Assembly (NCBI GenBank): GCA_020724265.1
Contig: DYHH01000004.1
Span: 62,001 to 126,000 of the forward strand
Direction: 5' to 3'
DNA length: 64,000 bases
DNA from: Melioribacter roseus
GTDB taxonomy: Bacteria; Bacteroidota; Ignavibacteria; Ignavibacteriales; Melioribacteraceae
Shown: positions 25,198-33,822 of the stretch, in pieces
Position numbering within the stretch: the stretch's first letter is position 1
Layout of the letters: each line of letters begins with the position of its first letter
Notes under the pieces: model-generated
Seen by the model: the letters and a program-made list of their open reading frames with translations, nothing else
Told to the model about the DNA's origin: nothing
Databases searched by the model: none
Made by a program: the position numbers and the translations under genes

Positions 25198-26988
25198 CTA
25201 CTTCCCCTCAAGTGTAACATCAAATTCCATTTCTTCACCTTCTCGTAAAACTTTTACTTTGACAACATCACCGGGTTTGTGGTCATTCATAGCGTACATA
25301 AAATCATAAATGTTAACAACTTTCTTTTCACCGAATTGAATCATGATATCACCACCAAGCAAGCCGGCTTTTTGAGCGGGTCCGCCTTCACTAACACCGC
25401 CTAACTTAAAACCTTCTCCGTTCCAACCGAATTCCGGTATTGTACCGACATAAACTTTAGCTACACCTATTCCGCCTTTAGCTGCAGTGCGCTCAACTTT
25501 TACATAATCCGGTCTTTCTTCAAACTCATTTAAACTTGATAGTACTGTATAAACATAACTAACTACTTCCTGTTGACCTTCGTAATTAATTTTGTCCCAA
25601 TCGTCAGATGGTTTATGGTAGTCTTCATGAATTCCTGTAAAGAAAAATAATACCGGTATTTCCTTTAAAGTGAATGACTGATGATCACTCCCGCCCCAGC
25701 CGTCGTCATTAAATTTTAAGTCGAATTCATACGTATTGTTTTCTTCAAGTAAATCTTTCCAAATTGAAGAGGTTCCTGTTCCAATTATTGTTAAACTATT
25801 TTCTTCGTTCATTCTGCCGATCATATCCATATTAATCATTGCAACAGTCTGGTTTAAATCTACCGGGAAATTATTTACGGTATAATTGGAACCAAGCAAC
25901 CCCAACTCTTCTGCATTGAAACCCATAAAAACTATACTGCGATTTAGAAGTTCGGGATTAGATGCAAATTTTTCTGCAAGTTCTAAAAGTCCTGCTGTTC
26001 CCGAAGCATTATCATCGGCACCGTTATGAATCATCGGTTCATCACCTCTATACATCGATCCATCAACACCCCAACCAAGATGATCAAAGTGTGCGCCTAC
26101 AACAATAAATTCATCTTTTAAGATAGGGTCATTACCTTCAAGATAACCGGCAACGTTACGTCCAATTGTTTTGATTTCATTTACTTCAGTAGAAACTGAT
26201 GCAAAAGAATTTCCTAATACAAATGATTTCGGTTTTTTATTGTTGTCAATTTCTTCTTGAATTGTTTTTAGATCATATCCTTCACTTTTGAAAAGCCGTT
26301 CAATAATATTTCGTTTTAATTGAATGACCGGGAAATCTGTCATTAAAGGTCCCCTGTCAGGCTTGAAACCAACAAAATCATCTTCAGAGTTAGGTTTGAA
26401 ACCGTTAAAAAATATTACACCTAAAGCTCCGTTATCTCTTGCAGCAGATGCTTTTACACGCAATGAAGAGAATCTGTCAAATTCACTCATTACACTGTCG
26501 TGTTCGGGATTGTATCTCATTATTAATACAATTTTACCATTGAGATCAAGACCTTCAAAATCATCATACTCAAGTTTGGAAGATGAAATACCGTAACCGG
26601 CAAAAGCCAAAGTGCCGCTGATTGTTCCGCTTCCAGAAAATGCAGTAGTAACATAATCGGCATCAAGTGATGGAGTTACTTCGGAGTTATTATATGAAAG
26701 AGTTAATGAATTGTTTTCTCCAAGTTCGATTGTTTGAACAAATTCAAAAGGCTGAAAAAAACTTCCTTCATAGAAGGGGAGCAAGCCGTATTTTTCAAAT
26801 TCACTTTTTATATATTCTGCGGCTAATTTACCTCCTTCGGAACCTGCTAATCTTCCTTCCAATTCGTCCGATGCTAAATATTTTATATGTGCTTGTAATT
26901 CTTCAATTGTTATTTCGGGATTATCGGATGTATCCTGTGCAAATACCGCAAACGAAAGAATTGCAAAAAGAAAAAATAATTTTTTCAT
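25198..26988 (-). CDS. Secreted M28-family aminopeptidase with PA and PDZ domains
   Basis: This 596-residue zinc peptidase begins with a signal peptide (MKKLFFLFAILSFAVFA, cut near residue 17). A protease-associated (PA) domain spans about residues 110-260, the M28 core about 270-495, and a C-terminal PDZ domain about 500-596. Likely zinc ligands are His300, Asp325, Glu361, Asp388 and a His in GGSDHQSF near 438, with Glu360 the catalytic base. It probably removes N-terminal residues from peptides outside the inner membrane. It stands alone, convergent with the CRISPR array. The substrate range is not predictable. Confidence 0.9.
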   Translation of the reverse strand: MKKLFFLFAILSFAVFAQDTSDNPEITIEELQAHIKYLASDELEGRLAGSEGGKLAAEYIKSEFEKYGLLPFYEGSFFQPFEFVQTIELGENNSLTLSYNNSEVTPSLDADYVTTAFSGSGTISGTLAFAGYGISSSKLEYDDFEGLDLNGKIVLIMRYNPEHDSVMSEFDRFSSLRVKASAARDNGALGVIFFNGFKPNSEDDFVGFKPDRGPLMTDFPVIQLKRNIIERLFKSEGYDLKTIQEEIDNNKKPKSFVLGNSFASVSTEVNEIKTIGRNVAGYLEGNDPILKDEFIVVGAHFDHLGWGVDGSMYRGDEPMIHNGADDNASGTAGLLELAEKFASNPELLNRSIVFMGFNAEELGLLGSNYTVNNFPVDLNQTVAMINMDMIGRMNEENSLTIIGTGTSSIWKDLLEENNTYEFDLKFNDDGWGGSDHQSFTLKEIPVLFFFTGIHEDYHKPSDDWDKINYEGQQEVVSYVYTVLSSLNEFEERPDYVKVERTAAKGGIGVAKVYVGTIPEFGWNGEGFKLGGVSEGGPAQKAGLLGGDIMIQFGEKKVVNIYDFMYAMNDHKPGDVVKVKVLREGEEMEFDVTLEGK

Positions 26989-27042
26989 TTTACCCTCATT
27001 TAATTAAGATAGTTGGAAAAGATATAAAAATATGATGAAAAT

Positions 27043-27075
27043 AATAATTGAAAGATTCGTATGAAATCAATTTTC
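27043..27075. repeat. 33-nt direct repeat, copy of the metallo-hydrolase gene end
   Basis: Identical over 33 nt to 27477-27509, with about 12-17 nt of further imperfect match on the left and a 2-nt insertion on the right. The second copy includes the last codons of the metallo-hydrolase gene. It looks like the trace of a local duplication. Confidence 0.75.
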
Positions 27076-27213
27076 TCGGGAAACTTGTTGTTTGCTTACA
27101 ATTTTTGTTGCTGTAAAAAATTGGTTTGATAAAAGAAAAACCTGTTTGTATCGCTTGACCATCAGATAAATTTCTCCGTTCATTTGAAAAACAAAAAAGC
27201 AAAGCCGCGAATG

Positions 27214-27229
27214 CGCGAATATATTCGCG
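27214..27229. repeat. Perfect 16-bp palindrome
   Basis: CGCGAATATATTCGCG reads the same on both strands. It is GC-ended in an AT-rich spacer upstream of the peptidase gene. It may be a protein-binding site or part of a degenerate dispersed repeat; a second, partial GAATGCGC word occurs near 27309. Confidence 0.5.
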
Positions 27230-27500
27230 AATTAGCTGCTAAAAAAAGAGCGTCCTTTTAAGTGCTACGTTTTTATTCGCCAAATTCAAAAGCAAAAAGT
27301 AATTTCCACGAATGCGCAAAGTAAAATTTTAACTCTAATTTATGCACTAAATTAAAGGACAAAGAAAGATTAAGGAAATGGTCAGTTTATAAAGTTGCTA
27401 ATGTAAGTCGCGATTCAATACCTTCCCGCTCATTTTAAACTGACTCTATCCAGTAGTTAGAAAAATATGATGCAACAATAATTGAAAGATTCGTATGAAA

Positions 27501-28223
27501 TCAATTTTCGGGAACATGAACTAAAAAATATTCTTCGGCGGTTTCACCTATTTTTGAAGCTTGTTCGATTGTCATGTGAAGCTCTGCTTCTTCATCCGTT
27601 AGCGCACCTGCTTCAATTATTGCAAGATCAGCACCCTTTGCCATCTTAACTAAATTTTCTGTGTAGGCTGTATCGCCACCGTAACAAATTGATTTACCGT
27701 CATAGTCAAATCTATAACCTAAAGATGGAACTTCAACAGCTTTTCCAAATTCGTTTGGTTCGCGGTGATTAACTTTAAATGGAGTTACTTGCACTCCGTC
27801 AAGCGCAAATCCTTTTTGATCGGTAATATTTATCAAGTTAATTGGGTATTCAATTTCTTTTGAGTAGACGGAAATAAAAGCCGAATAAATACTTTGAATT
27901 TCGGGGCAACCTTTCGGATAATAAATATTCAACGGTTTTTTTCTTTTCATTACGGAAAGGTAAGTTAAAAGTGACCAAAGTCCGCCAAGATGATCATGAT
28001 GACCGTGACTTATAAATATATCGGATATTTCGAGAATTTCTTTTTTAGAGTAATCTTTATTCAAATCACGAAGAATACCGTCACCCGGATCAACTACAAA
28101 CTTTGCTTTATCTGTTGTGATAACAATACCGGTTGCAATGTTTGGGATTGAGCAGTAAATCTTTATAAAGAAATCATCTTTCTGCCAAATTAACGGATAC
28201 TTGGGCAACTTGTTTTTATTCAT
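27501..28223 (-). CDS. Metallo-beta-lactamase-fold hydrolase (RNase Z-like)
   Basis: This 240-residue protein has the HxHxDH zinc motif at His73, His75, Asp77 and His78 (ISHGHHDHLGGL), with an N-terminal core GIVITTDKAKFVVDPGDG before it. SICYGGDTAYTENLVKMAKGADLAIIEAG near residue 175 supplies further ligands and resembles RNase Z and related hydrolases. The last gene of the fur-feoA-feoB operon, it starts 21 nt after the feoB stop. The C-terminus ends VHVPEN, where relatives usually carry a final His-containing segment; its tail is duplicated upstream of the peptidase gene. The substrate is unknown. Confidence 0.85.
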   Translation of the reverse strand: MNKNKLPKYPLIWQKDDFFIKIYCSIPNIATGIVITTDKAKFVVDPGDGILRDLNKDYSKKEILEISDIFISHGHHDHLGGLWSLLTYLSVMKRKKPLNIYYPKGCPEIQSIYSAFISVYSKEIEYPINLINITDQKGFALDGVQVTPFKVNHREPNEFGKAVEVPSLGYRFDYDGKSICYGGDTAYTENLVKMAKGADLAIIEAGALTDEEAELHMTIEQASKIGETAEEYFLVHVPEN

Positions 28224-28244
28224 AAATAATTAACGAATCTCTTA

Positions 28245-30281
28245 TTAAATTAAAATTTGTGATACTATACCGCCGATAAGAAAAGCAACTATCCACGTAC
28301 CGAACCAAATAGAGAGACCTTCTTTTAAGCCTCTTTCTTTGAGCATTACTACGAATGAAGCAATACAAGGGACAAATAAAGTAATTGTAATAATAGCAAC
28401 AGTAACCTGCATAACGGTAAGATCAATTTCAAAAAGACCGGCAGCACCAAAATCTCTTCTTACCATTCCCATAACAAAAGCAGTTGCAGCTTCTTTAGGT
28501 AATTGAAGCCATCCTGTTACAAGTGGGGCTAAAGTATCCTGCCAAATTGTTAGTAAACCCGTAATCTCCATAACACCAACACCGAAGGCTCCTACAAAAA
28601 ACCAGAAACCGGCTTCCTTCATAAAACCAATTGTTCTGAATGATGTTTTCTTAAAAACATTTTTCATTTTGGGAATTTGAATTACAGGTAAGTCTATTAA
28701 CAAAGGCGAGCTTTCACCCGGAAGTATTTTATTTAAGATTGTTGAAAGAGATATTAAAACCGAACCAATGACAGTAATAAAAATTAATAACGGAACAACT
28801 CCTGCACCGCTTAATAAAACTGCAATAACAGCTAACTGTGCAGAACAAGGAATTGCGAATTGGAGAATAGACGTTACAATTGTTTTTTCTCGGTTGCTTC
28901 CTAAAATTCTTGTAGTAATGTTAGCCATTGTAACACATCCGAATCCGAGCATAATTGGAATAACTGCTCTTCCGTTTAACCCGATACGGGTGAATGCCCT
29001 ATCGAGCATTGTTGCAAGTCTTGGTAAGTATCCGCTGTCTTCCAACAAAGCCATCACAAGATAGAAAGCAAGAACCAATGGAAGCAGAAGAAATATAAGA
29101 TAGGTAGTAGTCATTGTAACTACACCGAATTCACCGAAGAAAAGTTTGGCAATAGGATGCAAGAAAGTAAAATCACTTTCTGCACCGGGTTGAGATGAAT
29201 ACTCCTTGAATTGTAATGCTAAATCAGGATTAGCCGATTTACCTTCGGAAAAATTAAAAATTCTTGTATCAATTACTTCTTCTTCATCGTTTAGAATATT
29301 CACATTAATATCAGCTGGAGTATAATCGGAAACAAAAGATTTTAGATGGTATTCAAAAATTCCTTTACCAATTGTTCCTTCGGTAAAATCAACAATTCTT
29401 TGAGAAACCAAATCGCCGATAAAAAAGTAAAGTATAACGAGAACTACAGCCAATATAGGAATCCCGGTTAGGGGATTGAGAGAAAGTCTGCCGAGTAAAT
29501 TAAAAAGCTCACCTTTTTTTGAATCTTCATGTTCAACTTGGTCAACGATTTCATTAACCCTGTTTCTTCTTCCTATATAAATTTTTTCCCGTTCATCGGG
29601 TGTACCGTTATCAACATTATTTTTTTCTGCAGTGGAAGAATCCCCTTCAAGGACAAGCATAGCTTCAGATTGAGAAATATTTTTCTCCATAACTTGCTGA
29701 AGCATAAAATAAACATCTAATTCCTGTTTGCCTTGTCTGGCATTTTCAATTGCATCATCTAATTTATCGAACCCGGTTTCTTTTACTGCGGATGTTTCAT
29801 AAACCTCAACACCAAGAAGTTCACTTAATCTTTTTGTATCTATTTTGATATTTCTTTTCTTAACTTCATCGGAGAAATTGAGCATAACCGAAACCTTTTT
29901 GCCCATATCAATCAATTGAAGAGTTAAGAACAAATCTCTTTCAAGATGAAGCGAGTTAACAACATTTAAAATTCTATCTGCATCAAGAATTACATCGCGG
30001 GCAACAGTTTCTTCATCGTTAAAAGAAGAAACACCGTAAATACCCGGTGTATCCATTATTTCATAATTTTTATAGTTACATTTTGATATTGATACCGTTG
30101 TACCCGGGAAGTTTGACACATCTACATACATTCCGCTTAGGTAATTGAAAAAGAGGGACTTTCCTACATTTGGATTGCCGACTAAAACAACTTTTTCTTT
30201 TTGAGTAACAACTTTTTTAAGTTCTACTTCACTAAGTACTTTATTTTTACCGCTAAGGTTGAGAACACTATCGGATTTCAT
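28245..30281 (-). CDS. feoB: FeoB ferrous iron transporter
   Basis: This 678-residue inner-membrane protein imports Fe(II). The N-terminal G domain shows GNPNVGKS (35-42) and DTPG (77-80), with a likely NxxD box in LNFSDE near 134. About ten membrane segments occupy residues 270-678, including the paired Gate regions around GFGCVTMANITTRIL and FVPCIASFVVML. A soluble insert of about 80 residues (near 295-375) follows the first membrane helix. The gene lies 9 nt after feoA and follows fur, so iron-responsive control is likely. Confidence 0.95.
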   Translation of the reverse strand: MKSDSVLNLSGKNKVLSEVELKKVVTQKEKVVLVGNPNVGKSLFFNYLSGMYVDVSNFPGTTVSISKCNYKNYEIMDTPGIYGVSSFNDEETVARDVILDADRILNVVNSLHLERDLFLTLQLIDMGKKVSVMLNFSDEVKKRNIKIDTKRLSELLGVEVYETSAVKETGFDKLDDAIENARQGKQELDVYFMLQQVMEKNISQSEAMLVLEGDSSTAEKNNVDNGTPDEREKIYIGRRNRVNEIVDQVEHEDSKKGELFNLLGRLSLNPLTGIPILAVVLVILYFFIGDLVSQRIVDFTEGTIGKGIFEYHLKSFVSDYTPADINVNILNDEEEVIDTRIFNFSEGKSANPDLALQFKEYSSQPGAESDFTFLHPIAKLFFGEFGVVTMTTTYLIFLLLPLVLAFYLVMALLEDSGYLPRLATMLDRAFTRIGLNGRAVIPIMLGFGCVTMANITTRILGSNREKTIVTSILQFAIPCSAQLAVIAVLLSGAGVVPLLIFITVIGSVLISLSTILNKILPGESSPLLIDLPVIQIPKMKNVFKKTSFRTIGFMKEAGFWFFVGAFGVGVMEITGLLTIWQDTLAPLVTGWLQLPKEAATAFVMGMVRRDFGAAGLFEIDLTVMQVTVAIITITLFVPCIASFVVMLKERGLKEGLSIWFGTWIVAFLIGGIVSQILI

Positions 30282-30290
30282 GACTTTCCT

Positions 30291-30518
30291 TTATTCCACA
30301 ATAACTTTTATTTTTTTTGCCAGGTCAGAACCTACTGCAATTTCTTGTCTGTTTTTTGTAATTACCACGGTACCGCCCGGTAATCTTTCATTAATTTTAA
30401 CTGTTGATCCTTCGGTTATTCCTAAACGAATAAACTGAGATTTTAATTCGCCTTCCGGTAAGTTCAGAACTACAACCGAGTTGCCTTTTTGTGTATTTTG
30501 AAGTGTAGAATTATTCAT
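30291..30518 (-). CDS. feoA: FeoA, SH3-like partner of FeoB
   Basis: This 75-residue cytoplasmic protein has the FeoA fold: LPEGELKSQFIRLGITEGSTVKINERLPGGTVVI shows the conserved small beta-barrel with the LGI/L-G pattern. I start it at the ATG 30518, which overlaps the fur stop by 8 nt. The frame extends upstream inside fur but without FeoA similarity. FeoA is thought to regulate or assist FeoB. Confidence 0.9.
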   Translation of the reverse strand: MNNSTLQNTQKGNSVVVLNLPEGELKSQFIRLGITEGSTVKINERLPGGTVVITKNRQEIAVGSDLAKKIKVIVE

Positions 30519-30963
30519 GTTTATGCTTACAATTTTTATCGGTACAACGCCCGAAAATATTAAACGAATAACCTGTCGGATCAAACCCGAGTTCCAAAGA
30601 AATTTCATCAACAATTTTTTGAATTCTTGGTGAAGTGAATTCTTTTATTTCACCGCAATTTGTACATATTAAGTGATCGTGATTTTTTCTATTGATGCTT
30701 GCTTCAAATCGGGAAATATTATCTCCGAAATTTCTTCTTGCTACGATTCCGCATTGCTCTAATAATTCCAGTGTATTATAAACAGTTGCACGGGAGATAT
30801 TAGACTTGTTCGATTTCATTGATACGTAAAGATCATCGGCACCGAAATGACCATCCTGGTTTAGTGCAGCTTCCAATACTTCAAAGCGTTCAGGTGTAAT
30901 TCGGTGTTTGGCGGTCTTTAGATAATCCTTAAATTTTTTGTGTGCTTCTTTTATTAATGGCAT
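30511..30963 (-). CDS. Fur-family metal-dependent repressor
   Basis: This 150-residue protein has the Fur layout: winged helix at residues 15-85 (ITPERFEVLEAAL, SRATVYNTLELLEQCGIV) and a C-terminal dimer domain with HDHLICTNCGEI. Two cysteine pairs, Cys100/Cys103 and Cys140/Cys145, form a structural zinc site. It heads the fur-feoA-feoB operon, so it is probably the iron sensor for feo, though PerR or Zur roles cannot be excluded from residues alone. It is divergent from dodecin across 180 nt of AT-rich DNA. Confidence 0.92.
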   Translation of the reverse strand: MPLIKEAHKKFKDYLKTAKHRITPERFEVLEAALNQDGHFGADDLYVSMKSNKSNISRATVYNTLELLEQCGIVARRNFGDNISRFEASINRKNHDHLICTNCGEIKEFTSPRIQKIVDEISLELGFDPTGYSFNIFGRCTDKNCKHKHE

Positions 30964-31143
30964 TTTTATCTTTATTTAGATTTAGTCTATATAAAAATAT
31001 GTTTTCCTGATGAAAAAAACAAAATATATTTCTGTGTCCGATTTATTTTTTTATAGAAATCTTTTAATTGTGGACTCAATGTTTTATTTTGGCAGACTCA
31101 AAACCCCCCTAATTTGAACTTTTTTTAATAGAATGGAGTTATT

Positions 31144-31341
31144 ATGGCATCACAATTTGAAGTTGTTGAATTAGTCGGATTATCTAACGTAAGTTCTTCC
31201 GAAGCTATAAAATCAGTAGTATTAGAATCTAATAAAACAAAACCGGTTGCCTGGTTTGAAGTAATTGAAGAGCGGGGAAGAGTAACACAAGACGGACAAA
31301 TTGAATTTCAAGTTAAAGTAAAAGTTGGAAGAAAAATCTAA
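31144..31341 (+). CDS. Dodecin, flavin-storage protein
   Basis: This 65-residue protein matches dodecins, which form hollow dodecamers that bind and quench flavins. The stacking tryptophan is Trp37 in VAWFEVIEERGRV, and the C-terminus FQVKVKVGRKI is typical. It starts with ATG after GAATGGAGTT. A hairpin about 70 nt downstream probably ends its transcript. Confidence 0.9.
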   Translation: MASQFEVVELVGLSNVSSSEAIKSVVLESNKTKPVAWFEVIEERGRVTQDGQIEFQVKVKVGRKI

Positions 31342-31410
31342 ACTATTTTATAAATGTTGAAGTAGTTGGTGGAAAAGCTCTGAAAAAATTATAATACTTA
31401 GGTATTTATT

Positions 31411-31449
31411 AAAGCCGTTTTACTTTTTTAAAAAGTAGCGGCTTTTCAT
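31411..31449 (+). terminator. Probable terminator after dodecin
   Basis: AAAGCCG (31411-31417) pairs with CGGCTTT (31439-31445), and an inner TACTTTTT/AAAAAGTA stem extends it with a small internal loop. The T-run afterwards is short (TTTTC), so efficiency is uncertain. Confidence 0.6.
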
Positions 31450-31535
31450 CTTATAATCGAATGAAAATATTATTAAGTTTAAGAAACTAATACTTTCGGA
31501 TTTTTTGTTTGAGTTGTATTATATAGGAGATAAAC

Positions 31536-31994
31536 ATGATTAAAGAAGGAAATAAAGCCCCTACTTTCACTTTGCCGGACGGCACCGGGAAGAAAATTTC
31601 GTTAGAAAATTTTTTGGGAAGAAAAGTTGTTCTCTATTTCTATCCAAAAGACATGACTTCGGGTTGTACAAAAGAAGCTTGTGATTTTCGTGATACTCAT
31701 CCTGATTTTAAGAAATTGAAAGCTGTTGTCCTGGGTGTCAGCCCCGATTCTATTGATTCTCATAAAAAGTTTTCTGATAAATATGCACTCCCCTTTACCT
31801 TATTAAGTGATGAAAATAAAAAGGTGTTGGAAAAATACGGTGTATGGAAAGAAAAAAGTATGTACGGTAGAAAATATATGGGCGTTGAAAGAACGACTGT
31901 TATTATTGATGAGAAAGGAACCATACGTAAAATATTCCCGAAAGTAAAAGTTAATGGTCATGTTGAAGAAGTTTTGAAAGAGTTGGTAAAATAA
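31536..31994 (+). CDS. bcp: Thioredoxin-dependent peroxiredoxin (Bcp/PrxQ type)
   Basis: This 152-residue peroxidase reduces hydroperoxides. The peroxidatic cysteine is Cys44 in MTSGCTKEACDF, with the resolving Cys49 five residues on, the atypical 2-Cys pattern of PrxQ/Bcp. Pro/Thr of the active site precede it (YFYPKDMT). It has a clear AGGAG ribosome site, and its last base is the A of the next ATG, so it is cotranscribed with the PTPS gene. Confidence 0.94.
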   Translation: MIKEGNKAPTFTLPDGTGKKISLENFLGRKVVLYFYPKDMTSGCTKEACDFRDTHPDFKKLKAVVLGVSPDSIDSHKKFSDKYALPFTLLSDENKKVLEKYGVWKEKSMYGRKYMGVERTTVIIDEKGTIRKIFPKVKVNGHVEEVLKELVK

Positions 31995-32401
31995 TGGTAT
32001 ATGTAACAAGACGAGAAACATTCAGCTCAGCGCATCGGCTTTACAATCCGGCTTTTTCAGATGAAGAAAATGATAGAATCTTTGGGAAGTGCAACAACCC
32101 AAACGGTCACGGTCATAATTATATACTCGAAGTTGTTGTTGCCGGTGATGTTAATCCTGAAACCGGTTATGTAATTGATCTCAAAGTATTAAAGAAAATC
32201 ATCAAAGAACACGTAATAAAGAAAATAGATCATAAACATCTTAATCTTGATGTTGAGTTTATGAAAGATCTTATACCGACTGCCGAAAATATTGCTATAT
32301 CAATTTGGAAAGTTCTGGTGGATAAAATACCTTACGGTAAATTGTATTCGGTAAAAGTATACGAGACCGAAAATAATTATGCAGAGTACAAAGGAGAATA
32401 A
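31994..32401 (+). CDS. 6-pyruvoyl-tetrahydropterin synthase (PTPS)
   Basis: This 135-residue T-fold enzyme binds zinc through His14, His39 and His41, with Cys33 as the catalytic base. The stretch [14 protein letters not shown] and the ends [12 protein letters not shown] and [15 protein letters not shown] look strikingly like animal PTPS and unlike the shorter QueD form. PTPS converts dihydroneopterin triphosphate to 6-pyruvoyl-tetrahydropterin. Its neighbours, GTP cyclohydrolase I and an SDR reductase, would complete a tetrahydrobiopterin-type pathway. The alternative is QueD in queuosine synthesis. Confidence 0.88.
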   Translation: MVYVTRRETFSSAHRLYNPAFSDEENDRIFGKCNNPNGHGHNYILEVVVAGDVNPETGYVIDLKVLKKIIKEHVIKKIDHKHLNLDVEFMKDLIPTAENIAISIWKVLVDKIPYGKLYSVKVYETENNYAEYKGE

Positions 32402-32403
32402 TT

Positions 32404-32970
32404 TTGGACTTAGAAAGAATCGAGAAAAATATTAAAGCCTTGCTTGATGAAATTGGAGAAGATACTTCAAGAGAAGGATTAGAACGTACTCCACACCGTG
32501 TTGCAAAGGCTTATGAATTTTTAACACAAGGTTATAAAAAGGACATTAAAAAATTAGTCAACGGTGCTATTTTTGAGGAAAAATATGATGAAATGGTAAT
32601 AGTTAAAGATATCGATTTTTATAGTATGTGTGAACATCATCTTTTACCGTTTTACGGTAAAGTCCATATTGCGTATGTGCCTGATGGGAAAATAATAGGG
32701 TTAAGTAAACTTCCAAGGATTGTGGATGTTTTCGCTAGAAGACTTCAAGTACAAGAAAGATTAACTCAAGAAATTGCCGATACCTTGGATGATATACTAA
32801 AGCCGAAAGGGATTGCGGTTGTTGCAGAAGGATATCATATGTGTATGATGATGCGGGGTGTTGAGAAACAGAATTCTATTACTACCACAAGTGCCGTACA
32901 TGGTTTATTTAAAGAAGATGCAAGAACAAGATCAGAATTCCTTAATTTGATTAACACAAAAAAGATATAG
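32404..32970 (+). CDS. folE: GTP cyclohydrolase I
   Basis: This 188-residue enzyme makes dihydroneopterin triphosphate from GTP. Zinc ligands Cys76, His79 and Cys147 are present in [12 protein letters not shown] and [28 protein letters not shown] and SAVHGLF are typical of the type IA enzyme. It starts with TTG at 32404, 2 nt after the PTPS stop and just behind AAAGGAG in that gene's last codons, so coupling is expected. It serves folate and, given its neighbours, probably pterin cofactor synthesis. Confidence 0.95.
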   Translation: MDLERIEKNIKALLDEIGEDTSREGLERTPHRVAKAYEFLTQGYKKDIKKLVNGAIFEEKYDEMVIVKDIDFYSMCEHHLLPFYGKVHIAYVPDGKIIGLSKLPRIVDVFARRLQVQERLTQEIADTLDDILKPKGIAVVAEGYHMCMMMRGVEKQNSITTTSAVHGLFKEDARTRSEFLNLINTKKI

Positions 32971-33009
32971 TTTTTTTAGATATACTTATTAATAACTATT
33001 GAGAGACTA

Positions 33010-33723
33010 ATGTCAAACTCCAATTCAATTGTATGGATTACAGGAGCAAGTTCGGGAATAGGTAGAGCATTAACTGTCGAGTTTGCTTCGAATAAAAAAT
33101 TAGTTGCTGCATCCGCACGAACTAAAGATGCACTCAACCGGCTGAAAAAAGAACTCGCTGTTGATAAAAAAAGTATTGAAACTTTTCCGGTTGATGTTGC
33201 CGATTACAAACAAGTTAACGAAACGGTAAACAAAATTGAAAATGATTTTGAAATCGACTGTCTAATTAATAATGCCGGAGCAACAACCTTCAAACTGGCA
33301 AAAAATAATTCTTTAGAAGAGATCGATAAAATATTAAGTACAAACCTCAACGGCGCTATTTATGCTATACAATCGGTTTTACCTAAGATGATTGAAAGAA
33401 ACCGCGGGACAATTATCAATATTATTTCGGTGGCAGCTGTAAAAGTGTTGACTAAGAGTAGTTTATATGCTGCTTCCAAAGCCGGTTTATTAGCATATTC
33501 CAAAGTTATTCGCGAGGAGTTACGTGAGAATAATTTTAGAATTATAAATATACTTCCGGGAGCAACTCGAACTCCAATTTGGCCCAATTCAGTCCTTGAA
33601 AAATACAGCGAAAGAATGATGTCACCTGCCGATTTAGCTAAATTAATTTTTCATCTTTATTCAATAAATTCTAATCTAGTTCCGGAAGAAGTTGTAATAA
33701 GACCGGTTAAAGGTGATTTATAA
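33010..33723 (+). CDS. Short-chain dehydrogenase, sepiapterin-reductase candidate
   Basis: This 237-residue NAD(P)-dependent reductase has the Rossmann motif TGASSGIG (11-18), NNAG (87-90) and the catalytic Ser140, Tyr153 and Lys157. It starts 39 nt after folE. Next to PTPS and folE it is a natural candidate for the reduction of 6-pyruvoyl-tetrahydropterin to a biopterin, as sepiapterin reductases do. This role is inferred from context; SDR substrates cannot be read from motifs alone. Confidence 0.8.
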   Translation: MSNSNSIVWITGASSGIGRALTVEFASNKKLVAASARTKDALNRLKKELAVDKKSIETFPVDVADYKQVNETVNKIENDFEIDCLINNAGATTFKLAKNNSLEEIDKILSTNLNGAIYAIQSVLPKMIERNRGTIINIISVAAVKVLTKSSLYAASKAGLLAYSKVIREELRENNFRIINILPGATRTPIWPNSVLEKYSERMMSPADLAKLIFHLYSINSNLVPEEVVIRPVKGDL

Positions 33724-33822
33724 TTTTTTTTCAATTAAAGTAATTACTCAATTCTAAAGACAAACAACTTGAAGCATTCCTTTCAATGTCTTATTTTGGA
33801 ATATAACTTGAAGGAGAATATC

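Larger units (their letters stand above)
26989..27500. other. 512-nt intergenic region with a duplicated segment and a palindrome
   Basis: No convincing gene lies here; a minus-strand open frame at 26996-27202 has no family likeness. The stretch 27043-27075 is an exact 33-nt copy of 27477-27509, which covers the end of the metallo-hydrolase gene, with weaker matching on both sides. A 16-bp perfect palindrome (CGCGAATATATTCGCG) sits at 27214-27229. The peptidase promoter should lie near 26990-27040. Confidence 0.6.

Noticed and set aside
26996-27202. 68-codon minus-strand open frame upstream of the peptidase gene
   Set aside because: No ribosome site, no family likeness, and it lies across a duplicated gene tail; judged non-coding.
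30964-31143. Fur box or riboswitch ahead of fur/feoA
   Set aside because: AT-rich sequence gives only weak partial matches to a Fur box; no convincing 19-bp inverted site, and no riboswitch fold recognised.
31994-32401. QueD (queuosine pathway) as the name for the PTPS gene
   Set aside because: Possible, but no queC, queE or queF is nearby, and the sequence around the zinc site and C-terminus resembles true PTPS; kept as an alternative only.
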